Origin: Myxococcales bacterium
GTDB taxonomy: Bacteria > Myxococcota > UBA727 > VGSZ01
Length of the DNA stretch: 57,963 bases
Assembly (NCBI GenBank): GCA_023248635.1
Contig: JAHFED010000041.1
Span: forward strand, 1-57,963
Reading direction: 5' to 3'
Both the position numbers and the translations under genes were made by a program. Positions 26,020 to 33,782 of this stretch are shown here, piece after piece. The notes under the pieces are model-generated. The model worked only from the letters and a program-made list of their open reading frames with translations. It was not told the DNA's origin and did no database searches. Position 1 is the first letter of the stretch. The number at the start of each line of letters is the position of its first letter.

Positions 26020-27297
26020 ATGCGGCACAGTACGCCCGTGCTCACCCTCGCCGACGTCATCGCTGCCCGTTCGCGCCTGAACGGTTTCGTCGTTCGCACC
26101 CCGCTGGCGCCTTCGTCGGCTCTCTCGACGCTGGCCGGTGGCGAGGTGAGGCTCAAGCTCGAGAACCTGCAGGTCACCGGATCCTTCAAGGCCCGCGGCG
26201 CGCTCAACCGGCTGGTGACCCTCAGCGACGACGACAAGAAGCGCGGCGTGATCGCGGCCTCGGCGGGCAACCACGCCCAGGGCGTCGCGGCCCACGCCAC
26301 CCGCTTGGGCATCAAGAGCGTGATCGTGATGCCGGTGTCGACCCCGCTCATCAAGGTCAGCCGCACCCAGAATTACGGCGCCGAGGTGGTGCTGTACGGC
26401 GAAAACTACGACGACGCCTTCGCCAAAGCGACGGAGCTCGCCGCCCAGCACGGCTACGTCTACGTCCACGCCTACGACGACGATCACGTCATGGCGGGGC
26501 AGGGCACCATTGGCCTCGAGATCCTCGAAGACTTCGCCGACGTCGACGACGTGGTCGTGCCGGTGGGCGGCGGCGGCCTGATCGCGGGCATCGGGGTGGC
26601 CATCAAGGCCCAGCGTCCTCAGGTGCGTCTCATCGGCGTCGAGCCCAGCGTGCTGCCGTCGATGACCAGGGCCCTGGCCGCGGGCCAGCCGGTGCAGCTG
26701 CCGGCGGCGCGCACCCTGGCCGAGGGGATCGCCGTGCGCCTGGTGGGCCAAAAGAACGTCGACGTCTGCAAGCTCGTCGTCGACGACATCGTCACCGTCG
26801 AAGACGATCAGATCGCGCGGGCCATCTTGTTCCTGCTCGAGAGCGAAAAGACCGTGGCCGAAGGAGCAGGAGCCGCCGCCGTCGCCGCCTTGCTTGCCGG
26901 GCGTTTGCAGACCAAGGGCAGAAAGGTCGCGCTGCTGGTGTGTGGCGGCAACATCGACGTCGGCGTGCTCTCGCGCATCATCGAGCGCGGGTTGGTCGAG
27001 AGCGGCCGGCTCACGCGCTTGGAGGTGTTGGTGCCCGACCGACCTGGGGCCCTGGCCGAGGCCCTGACCGAGGTCGCCCGCACGCGCGCCAACGTCATCG
27101 AGGTGCACCACGAGCGGGCCTTCTTGAGCGGCAGCCTGGGGCAGGTGCGCGTCGACCTCGTCGTCGAGACGCGCGGTCCGGAGCATGTGCGGGATCTCAT
27201 CGAAGCGCTCCGCGCCCGCGGCTTTGAGCCCTCCTTCGACCCCCGTGACGCCAAGAGCTCGACGACCCGCATGGACGGGTCGACGCCAGGTGGCTAG
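26020..27297 (+). CDS. ilvA: Threonine dehydratase (PLP) with C-terminal ACT domain
   Basis: The PLP lysine is in [13 protein letters not shown], the glycine-rich phosphate loop is [13 protein letters not shown], and [13 protein letters not shown] binds the substrate carboxylate. Residues from about 330 form an ACT domain ([20 protein letters not shown]) expected to sense an amino acid. The length of 425 residues fits the single-ACT form. It deaminates threonine (and serine) to the 2-oxo acid. The ATG at 26020 comes right after the last palindrome of the repeat array; GTG at 26038 is a good alternative because conserved sequence begins there. RidA, which clears the enzyme's by-product, is encoded at 14.0 kb. 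Confidence 0.93.
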   Translation: MRHSTPVLTLADVIAARSRLNGFVVRTPLAPSSALSTLAGGEVRLKLENLQVTGSFKARGALNRLVTLSDDDKKRGVIAASAGNHAQGVAAHATRLGIKSVIVMPVSTPLIKVSRTQNYGAEVVLYGENYDDAFAKATELAAQHGYVYVHAYDDDHVMAGQGTIGLEILEDFADVDDVVVPVGGGGLIAGIGVAIKAQRPQVRLIGVEPSVLPSMTRALAAGQPVQLPAARTLAEGIAVRLVGQKNVDVCKLVVDDIVTVEDDQIARAILFLLESEKTVAEGAGAAAVAALLAGRLQTKGRKVALLVCGGNIDVGVLSRIIERGLVESGRLTRLEVLVPDRPGALAEALTEVARTRANVIEVHHERAFLSGSLGQVRVDLVVETRGPEHVRDLIEALRARGFEPSFDPRDAKSSTTRMDGSTPGG

Positions 27298-27333
27298 CTA
27301 GAGGTGCGCACCTCCCACCACCCCGGAAAGATC

Positions 27334-28494
27334 ATGATCACCCGCTCCTTGAACTTTGTCCTCGCCGGGCGCCGCCCCCACTCCGTGTGGTCCCCCCAGG
27401 GCGCCCGGCTGCGGAAGAGCTTGGGCACCTCCTTGTTCATCGCCCTCCTCGGCGTCGCTGGCTGCCCGGCTGCGTCGGGTCCGTCGTCGGTGGGTGCAAA
27501 GACGACCTGCTCGGCTGCCTCCCTGGCCCTGGCCGATGACGCCGTCGTTGGCGTCTTCGACGGCAAGACCTTGACCTACCAAGACCTCGGCCCCGAGGTG
27601 AAACGCGCTGAAGAAAAGGCCCTGCGCCAATACTGCGACGCCGTCTCCGGGGTCCGCCGCGTGGCCTTTGACAACCACGTCACTGAAGCCCTGGTCGGCG
27701 CCGAAGCGAAAAAGGCCGGCAAGACCAACGAGGAGTGGGTCCGTGGCGAGGTCGACAAGCGCGTGCCCGAGCCCGCAGACGCCGACGTTCAGGCCTTCTA
27801 CGACAAGCAAAAGACGGCCATGGGCGATCAGCTCCCGCCCCTCGACGTCGTCAAGCCGCAGGTCGTGGGGTTCTTGAAGCGTGAAAAGAGCGAGGCCGCC
27901 GTCGAGGAGGTCATCAGCGGCCTGTTGAAGTCGGCATCGGTGCAAAAGAAGCTCCCCGACGTCCGCAGCCCCCCCCTGGAGTTCCCGGTCGGCAAGAACA
28001 CCGCCGTCAAGGGCAAGGCCGGCAGCAAGGTCGTCGTCGTCGAATTCGCCGATTTCCAGTGCCCCTACTGCAGCAAGGCCGGCGACAACGTCAAAGAGCT
28101 CGTCACCAAATACGGCGACCGCGTCGAGTTCCAGTACCGCAACTTCCCGCTGCGCCAGATGCACCCCAACGCCCAGCGCGCCGGCGAGATCGCCCAGTGC
28201 GCGGGCGAGCAGGGCAAGTTCTGGGCGGTGCACGACACGTTCTATGCAAACCAGAGCAGCCTCGAAGAAGAGAACGCCAAGAAGCTCGCCAAAGAAGCCG
28301 GCGTCGACGACACCAAGCTCAACGAATGCCTGGCTGCGGGCCGCGGTGCTGCCCAGGTCGACGAAGATGTGGCCAAGGGCGAGCTCGCTGGCATCGAAGG
28401 AACGCCGAGCTTCTTCATCAACGGCCGCTCCTACACCGGCAACCCCACGGTCGCCGGCCTGGCCCAAGCCCTCGAGGAAGAGCTCAAGCTCTGA
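27334..28494 (+). CDS. DsbA-like thiol oxidoreductase lipoprotein with SurA-like N-terminal region
   Basis: The ATG at 27334 is preceded by GGAAAG at good spacing. A Tat-like or long Sec leader ends in the lipobox LLGVAGC. Residues about 60-190 are helical and resemble the N-terminal region of SurA/PpiC chaperones. From about residue 225 there is a thioredoxin-fold domain with FADFQCPYCSKAG (CPYC active site), the DsbA-type helical insert, and IEGTPSFFINGRSYTG with the cis-Pro. The protein should catalyse or isomerise disulphides in the periplasm while tethered to a membrane. Confidence 0.88.
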   Translation: MITRSLNFVLAGRRPHSVWSPQGARLRKSLGTSLFIALLGVAGCPAASGPSSVGAKTTCSAASLALADDAVVGVFDGKTLTYQDLGPEVKRAEEKALRQYCDAVSGVRRVAFDNHVTEALVGAEAKKAGKTNEEWVRGEVDKRVPEPADADVQAFYDKQKTAMGDQLPPLDVVKPQVVGFLKREKSEAAVEEVISGLLKSASVQKKLPDVRSPPLEFPVGKNTAVKGKAGSKVVVVEFADFQCPYCSKAGDNVKELVTKYGDRVEFQYRNFPLRQMHPNAQRAGEIAQCAGEQGKFWAVHDTFYANQSSLEEENAKKLAKEAGVDDTKLNECLAAGRGAAQVDEDVAKGELAGIEGTPSFFINGRSYTGNPTVAGLAQALEEELKL

Positions 28495-28600
28495 GCGACG
28501 CTGGGCGAGCGACGCGGATGCCGACGTCGACAACGTCATCATCCGCGCCTCTCGTCTCGGTGCGCTCGCCGTGGAGCCGCGGAGTCAAGATCCACCTCGG

Positions 28601-30688
28601 ATGATTCACCCCCTTCCCCCTGCGACCACAGCCGCCCTGGAGCGCGTCGACGACGTCGATGTGCCTTTTCGGCGTCGGGTGTCGCGGCGTCTGGCCTCCT
28701 GGGCGGCCGGGACGGCCTTGGTGCTGGGCGCCGTGGGCTTCGCCTTGCTCGCCCCCTACCAAAACCTGGAGGCCGAACGTGTGGCCGCCGACCACATCGG
28801 CCTCTTGGCCGAGGCCGTGGCCGCCACCTACGAGCAAGACGAACCGGGCCAGCAGAAAAAACCCGCCGTCGACGACGACATCGAGCGCGAGGCCGCCGAC
28901 CCCGCCGACGTCGAGCGCGAACACATTCACCGTGCGCGCGAGATTCTGGTGCAGCTGCAGCGCGCCGACGGCATCATCGCCATCGACGTCGCCGACCACC
29001 AGGGCAAGGTGAAGCAATCCACCAAAGCGGCACGATTGGGCTTGAGCCAGCCCGCCCCCGACCGGCTGCGCCAATCCCACGTCGACGGCGACACCTTGAC
29101 CGTCAGCTATGCCATTCCGTTCACGCGCCGCTGCGCCGCCTGCCACGACAGCAGCCAAGACCCAGTAGGCGCCGTCCACGTCGTCGTCGACAAAGCCGCG
29201 GCGTTCTCCTCCCTCGATCGCTACCGCACCGTCATGGGCTTGGTGCTGATCGGGACCTACGTGATCCTGGTGCTGCTCATCGTGGTCTTTGCCGATCGCC
29301 TCGTGGGCAAGCCGGTCTTTGCTCTCGCGCGGCTGATGAAGCGAGCCGAGCGCGGTGATTTCCTGGTGCGCGCGCGCGTGGCCGGCGACGACGAATTGGG
29401 TGCCTTGGCCATGGCCTTCAACCGCATGCTCCGCGCCATCACCTCGATGAAAGCCGATGAGCTCGAGCGCGAGCGCAAGCTGAATGCCGCCGAGCTCGAG
29501 CTCTCGATGAAGCAAGAGCTCGCCGTCGTCGCCGAGCGGCTGCAGCAGAGCAATGCCGCCCTCGAGCGCCGCGTGCGAGCGCAGGAGCTCTTGATGGAGG
29601 CCGCCCACCGCCTCGGCTCCACCCTCGACAAAGCCGCCCTGCTCGAGCGCTTGAGCCGCGTCATCCGCGAGAAGCTCGGACGGCCAGATTTCTTGATCTA
29701 CCTCGTCGTCGAAGCCGAAGACCGCGAGGCCCGCCTCGAGGTGGTGCGGGCTTCGGGTCTGCTCGATCGCGACGACGTCCGTGGCCGGCGCTTTCGGGTC
29801 GGCGAGGGCATCACGGGACTGGTCGCCGAGACCGGGGCGCCGCTGCTCGTGCACGACCTGCGCGACCCTTTCGCGCGCACGGCAACGCCGCCCACGGTGC
29901 AGACGCCGCCGCTCATCGAAGAAGGATCCCTGGTGGCCGTGCCCATGCTGCACAAGGGCCGCGTCGTCGGCGTCTTCGAATTCTACGACCCGCGCATCGG
30001 GGCCTTCGACGACGACGACGGCAAGCTGCTGGAGGCCCTCGGAGCCCAGGCCGCCATGGCCGTCGTCAACGCCGACCTCTACCAGACCACCCTGGAGCTT
30101 TCGGTCACCGACAGTCTCACCAAGCTGATGAACCGCCGGGCGCTCAACCGGCTGCTCGACGCCGAGCTTGAACGGGCCCGCCGTTTCAACACGCCCCTCG
30201 CGGTGCTCATGCTCGATGTCGATCACTTCAAGCAATACAACGATCGCATGGGCCATCTGCTCGGCGACGACGCCCTCAAGGGAGTGGCGGTGGCCCTGGC
30301 TCAATCCGTGCGCAAGGTCGACGCCGTGGCCCGCTTCGGGGGCGAGGAATTCTGTGTGGTGCTGCCGCGCACCGACGAGGTGGCCGGTCTCGAGGTCGCC
30401 GACAAGCTGCTCAAGGCGGTGCGCGCCCTCGAGCTCCCGGGGGGCAGCTCCCAACCCTTGGGACGCATGAGCATCTCCGTCGGCGTCGCCGTCTACCCCG
30501 ACGACATGCCTCCCGCCTTCGACGAGCCGCCCATCAAGGTGCTGGTCGACGTCGCCGACCAGGCCGCCTACGAGGCCAAGCGCCGGGGCCGCGATCGCAT
30601 CGTCGCCGCCGGAGAAACGCGTCCCAAGAAGCCCAAACTGCACGAACCGGTCACCGGGCCACTGAAAAAAGAGCCACCGTCGGCCTAG
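28601..30688 (+). CDS. Haem-binding sensor diguanylate cyclase (HAMP-GAF-GGDEF)
   Basis: The 695-residue protein has TM1 at about residues 33-52, a periplasmic domain with a CAACH haem c motif at residues 178-182, and TM2 at about 212-232. HAMP and coiled-coil segments follow, then a GAF domain (about 335-480), then a GGDEF domain. The catalytic motif is intact (RFGGEEF) and an inhibitory RKVD site lies five residues before it. It should make cyclic di-GMP in response to a periplasmic redox or gas signal sensed by the haem. The periplasmic domain resembles DUF3365-type haem sensors. The 106-base leader contains a degenerate copy of a sequence also seen at 37908-37956. Confidence 0.9.
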   Translation: MIHPLPPATTAALERVDDVDVPFRRRVSRRLASWAAGTALVLGAVGFALLAPYQNLEAERVAADHIGLLAEAVAATYEQDEPGQQKKPAVDDDIEREAADPADVEREHIHRAREILVQLQRADGIIAIDVADHQGKVKQSTKAARLGLSQPAPDRLRQSHVDGDTLTVSYAIPFTRRCAACHDSSQDPVGAVHVVVDKAAAFSSLDRYRTVMGLVLIGTYVILVLLIVVFADRLVGKPVFALARLMKRAERGDFLVRARVAGDDELGALAMAFNRMLRAITSMKADELERERKLNAAELELSMKQELAVVAERLQQSNAALERRVRAQELLMEAAHRLGSTLDKAALLERLSRVIREKLGRPDFLIYLVVEAEDREARLEVVRASGLLDRDDVRGRRFRVGEGITGLVAETGAPLLVHDLRDPFARTATPPTVQTPPLIEEGSLVAVPMLHKGRVVGVFEFYDPRIGAFDDDDGKLLEALGAQAAMAVVNADLYQTTLELSVTDSLTKLMNRRALNRLLDAELERARRFNTPLAVLMLDVDHFKQYNDRMGHLLGDDALKGVAVALAQSVRKVDAVARFGGEEFCVVLPRTDEVAGLEVADKLLKAVRALELPGGSSQPLGRMSISVGVAVYPDDMPPAFDEPPIKVLVDVADQAAYEAKRRGRDRIVAAGETRPKKPKLHEPVTGPLKKEPPSA

Positions 30689-30777
30689 GCCGTCCGTGCT
30701 GTGACGCCGCTCGAAGCGCGGGCGCTCAGGCTGAGGAACCCGTGGCCGGATGCACGCGCAGGTCGTAGGCTGCCCCT

Positions 30778-31635
30778 ATGGATCCAGTGATTGCAGTGGT
30801 GATGGTCGTCGTCGCTGGCACCGTCGCCGTCTACGGGCCCATTGCGGCCGGGTCGTGGCTCATGCGCAAAGGGCGGCTGCGCGAAGCGTGGCGTGTGGAG
30901 CCGAACCTGCTCCCCCCGCGCCGCCGCACCCAGATGGCCCGACTGCTCTTTCAGGAGGCCGTGCGTGCGCACCAGGCGGGCGACCACAACAAGGCAGCCG
31001 AGACCTGCCGCCGGGTGCTTCGCTTCGAATCCGAGGATCAACAGGCGAGCCGCCTCCTGGTCGCCAGCCTCTTCGCCGGCGGCCGCTTCGACGAAGCCCG
31101 CCAGGCCCTCGAGCGCCACCTGCAGGCGAACCCCACCGATGAAGCGGCCAAATTGGTGCCCGCTGCAATCTATTGTGAAAGAGGCGATCTCCCCTCGGCG
31201 CGCCAAGCCCTGGATGCCATCGACCCGGCCAAGCTTCCGACGGCCGACCGCGCGCTGTGGTACAATAATTACGCCTTCACACTGTCAGGTCTTGGTAGCG
31301 ATCTCGATCTCGCAAAAGAGTACGGTGAAAAGGCACTCCAGTTGGCATCACAGGCCGACCGACAGTTCGCGCTGCGCACCCTGGGCGTGGTGCATCTCGC
31401 GCGCAAAGAGCCCGAGGCTGCCATCGAGAGGCTCGACGCGGCCCTGAAGGAGCGCCAGCACCTGCGCCCCGGCGACATCGAATTTACGCGCTACCACCTC
31501 GCCACGGCCTATTTCGAGCTTGGGCGCGATCGCGAAGCCCGGGCGCAGCTGCAGCTCATCGAAAGCGGCCGTACCGTCTACGCCGAAAAAGCCCGCGACC
31601 TCTCGCGCAAGATGACGGTCCCCCAAGCAGCCTGA
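30778..31635 (+). CDS. Membrane-anchored TPR protein
   Basis: An N-terminal transmembrane helix (IAVVMVVVAGTVAVYGPIAA) is followed by about six TPR-like helical pairs (QEAVRAHQAGDHNKAAETCR, DEARQALERHLQANP, LRTLGVVHLARKEPEAAIER). It is 285 residues long with the repeats probably cytosolic. It is a scaffold of unknown partner. An AT-richer island at about 31165-31350 stands out from the neighbouring codon use. Confidence 0.75.
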   Translation: MDPVIAVVMVVVAGTVAVYGPIAAGSWLMRKGRLREAWRVEPNLLPPRRRTQMARLLFQEAVRAHQAGDHNKAAETCRRVLRFESEDQQASRLLVASLFAGGRFDEARQALERHLQANPTDEAAKLVPAAIYCERGDLPSARQALDAIDPAKLPTADRALWYNNYAFTLSGLGSDLDLAKEYGEKALQLASQADRQFALRTLGVVHLARKEPEAAIERLDAALKERQHLRPGDIEFTRYHLATAYFELGRDREARAQLQLIESGRTVYAEKARDLSRKMTVPQAA

Positions 31636-31688
31636 CGCCGGCGGCTGGACGTGTTCTTCGCGAAGCGACAGCTTGACGTCTTGATGTT

Positions 31689-31708
31689 CAAGACGCTGGC
31701 GCGTCTCG
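31689..31708. repeat. Single family A palindrome
   Basis: CAAGACGC-TGGC-GCGTCTCG is one copy of the family A palindrome with one mismatch in the stem. It lies in the 78-base gap between the convergent TPR gene and the following minus-strand gene, 5 bases beyond the latter's stop. A terminator role is possible. Confidence 0.85.
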
Positions 31709-31713
31709 AAGGG

Positions 31714-32280
31714 CTAAGGCAGATCGGAGTAGCCGATGAGCGCGCGGTCGTAGGCGTCGCCCCGGGCGAGCTCGACGATGGAGACGAAGAAGTCGGCGCT
31801 TTTGTCGTCGCCTTCGCGACGGGCGAGCACGATGCGCTCGATGTGTCCTTCTTTGACGTCGAGGATGATCCCACAGCGATCGGGGGTGAAGTTGAACCGA
31901 CCCCGATCTTCCCAATCAAAGAAACAAGCCATGCCGGCGACGGCTTCGGGTCGGCTGCCGCGCGGCACGTAGAAGCCCGCGCGTTTGAGGTAGTGGATCA
32001 GGTTCCCCGATGAGCGGAAAAAATAGGCCTGACCCGGCGTGTTCGCGCCACCACCGATCTTTCGGTAGCCCGCTTCGTCTTTGGCGAAATCGCGCTCGAG
32101 TCCATCCTGCAGCCACGGTGATCCCGCGACCATGACGACGTCGATGGCGCACAAGGCGGAGCGAGCAGCGTTGAAGTCGTCGGGTGCGCGGGCTTTCACC
32201 AGCGCGCTCGCCGCCTCGACGATGTGGGCCCGCCGCGCCAATCGCGCGGGACTCGCCACCATGTCGCTCGGATGCACCAT
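31714..32280 (-). CDS. DUF1287-like putative cysteine amidase/hydrolase
   Basis: Starting at the ATG at 32280 the protein has 188 residues. The pattern SALCAIDVVMVAG, LQDGLERDF, SSGNLIHYLKRAGFYVPRG, AGMACFFDW and DRCGIILDV recalls DUF1287/NlpC-P60-like proteins, in which the first Cys would be the nucleophile and a later His completes the site. The usual His of the HxGIV segment reads DRCGIIL here, so activity is uncertain. No clear signal peptide is visible. The assignment is tentative. Confidence 0.55.
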   Translation of the reverse strand: MVHPSDMVASPARLARRAHIVEAASALVKARAPDDFNAARSALCAIDVVMVAGSPWLQDGLERDFAKDEAGYRKIGGGANTPGQAYFFRSSGNLIHYLKRAGFYVPRGSRPEAVAGMACFFDWEDRGRFNFTPDRCGIILDVKEGHIERIVLARREGDDKSADFFVSIVELARGDAYDRALIGYSDLP

Positions 32281-32361
32281 TGCGCGGGAGTATCGAGGGT
32301 TCTGCTTGCGAAGCAAGTCGACGGAGGAGATGATGCACCTCGACTCTGGGGACTCTGCTGT

Positions 32362-32438
32362 CGGGGCGTAGCTCAGCTTGGTAGAGCGCCAGTTTTGGGA
32401 ACTGGAAGTCGCACGTTCGAATCGTGTCGCCCCGACCA
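32362..32438 (+). tRNA. tRNA-Pro(UGG)
   Basis: The cloverleaf is complete: acceptor CGGGGCG/CGCCCCG, D arm GCTC...GAGC, anticodon stem CCAGT/ACTGG around the loop TTTGGGA (anticodon TGG), and T arm GCACG-TTCGAAT-CGTGT. Discriminator A is followed by CCA in the DNA. Confidence 0.96.
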
Positions 32439-32483
32439 CCCGCCCTCCCGCCGGTCCAGCGGCTGGTGGGTACGGCCGCCTGC

Positions 32484-32557
<74 letters not shown>

Positions 32558-32587
32558 ATTTTTCTCCGTCTTTGGTCCAACGACGCC

Positions 32588-33679
32588 GTGACCCACCTGA
32601 CCAACCCAGACGGGGTCGACGTCGTCGTCATCGGCGGCGGCGTCGTCGGGTGTGCCGTCGCCGAGGCCCTGTCTCGCAGGTCCTTGAGCGTCTTCCTGCT
32701 CGAGAGCGAGCGCGGCCTTGGGTTGAGGGGCTCGAGCCGCAACAGCGGCGTCGTGCACTCTGGCCTCTACTACCCACCGGCCTCCCTCAAAGCGGGCAGC
32801 TGCGTCGACGGCAACCAGCGGCTCTACGCCTGGTGCGAGCAAGCCGGCGTCGCCTTCCGCAAGACGGGCAAGCTGGTCCTCGCGCGCACCGTGGAGGAGC
32901 TGCCGCATCTCCAGCGCTTGTTCGACAACGCCCAGGCGAGCGGCGCGCCGGGGCTCTCCCTCGTCGACGGAGCCGCCATCGCGCGCTTGGAGCCACAAGT
33001 GCACGGGCTGTGCGCCCTGCACTGCGAGCAATCAGGCATCGTCGACGCTGTGGGGTTCACGCGCTCGCTGGCCAGCGCAGCAGCGTCCCGGGGCGCCCAC
33101 GTCGTCGTCGGCGCGCGGGTGCTGGGGGCCGCCCCGGTCGGTGGTGACCATCTCCTGGATACGACGCTGGGCCCCCTCCGGGCGGCGCGCATCGTCAACG
33201 CGGGGGGCTTTGGGGCTCCAGCCATCGCGGGCTTCTTCGGCGTCCACCACTGGCGTCATTGGGCCTGCCGCGGCGACTACTTCCGTCTGCGCTCGAGCGC
33301 CGCCTACCGACGCCTGGTGTACCCGGTGAAGGTGCCGGGGGATCCGGGGCTGGGCATCCACCTGACCCTCGGCCTCGACGGCAGCGCGCGCCTGGGTCCC
33401 GACGCCCGCTACGTCGACGACGCCGACGACGTCACGCCCGCGGAGCACCTGCGGTCGACCTTCGCGGCCGCGGCGAGCCGTCTGCTCGGGCCCGTGGCCG
33501 CAGAAGACCTCATCTACGACGGCTGCGGCGTGCGCTCGAAGCTGGCCGGCCCCGGCGCCGCCGACGTCGACTTCGTCCTTCACGAGGAGCCTGCGGGCGT
33601 GATCCACCTCGTGGGCATCGAATCGCCGGGGCTGACCGCCAGCCTGTCCCTCGCCGCCGACGTCAGCCAGCGGGTCTGA
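32588..33679 (+). CDS. lhgO: L-2-hydroxyglutarate oxidase-type FAD oxidoreductase
   Basis: The GTG at 32588 is chosen because an in-frame upstream start would lie inside tRNA-Arg. The 363 residues have the FAD dinucleotide fold (VVVIGGGVVGCAVAEAL), the family mark NSGVVHSGLYYPPASLKA, and CRGDYFRL and YPVKVPGDPGLGIHLT further on. Such enzymes oxidise L-2-hydroxyglutarate to 2-oxoglutarate and pass electrons to the quinone pool. It is slightly shorter than typical (about 395-420). Confidence 0.88.
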   Translation: MTHLTNPDGVDVVVIGGGVVGCAVAEALSRRSLSVFLLESERGLGLRGSSRNSGVVHSGLYYPPASLKAGSCVDGNQRLYAWCEQAGVAFRKTGKLVLARTVEELPHLQRLFDNAQASGAPGLSLVDGAAIARLEPQVHGLCALHCEQSGIVDAVGFTRSLASAAASRGAHVVVGARVLGAAPVGGDHLLDTTLGPLRAARIVNAGGFGAPAIAGFFGVHHWRHWACRGDYFRLRSSAAYRRLVYPVKVPGDPGLGIHLTLGLDGSARLGPDARYVDDADDVTPAEHLRSTFAAAASRLLGPVAAEDLIYDGCGVRSKLAGPGAADVDFVLHEEPAGVIHLVGIESPGLTASLSLAADVSQRV

Positions 33680-33765
33680 GGCTGAGACCCTACGGGTCCA
33701 GATCTGCACGAAAAAGCAGGCGAGCTGCGCAGGGAAGTACGCAGTGGGCGCTGCGGCGCGTTACA

Positions 33766-33780
33766 TTGGGGAAGCCCCAA
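33766..33780 (+). promoter_or_regulatory. Hairpin abutting the rel start codon
   Basis: TTGGGG-AAG-CCCCAA forms a 6-bp stem that ends two bases before the ATG at 33783 and takes up the position of the ribosome site. No other Shine-Dalgarno sequence is visible, so folding could restrict translation of Rel. Regulation is inferred. Confidence 0.45.
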
Positions 33781-33782
33781 AT

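Noticed and set aside
28484-30643. 719-residue antisense frame over the diguanylate cyclase gene
   Set aside because: The plus strand encodes clear HAMP, GAF and GGDEF domains; the reverse frame is compositional.
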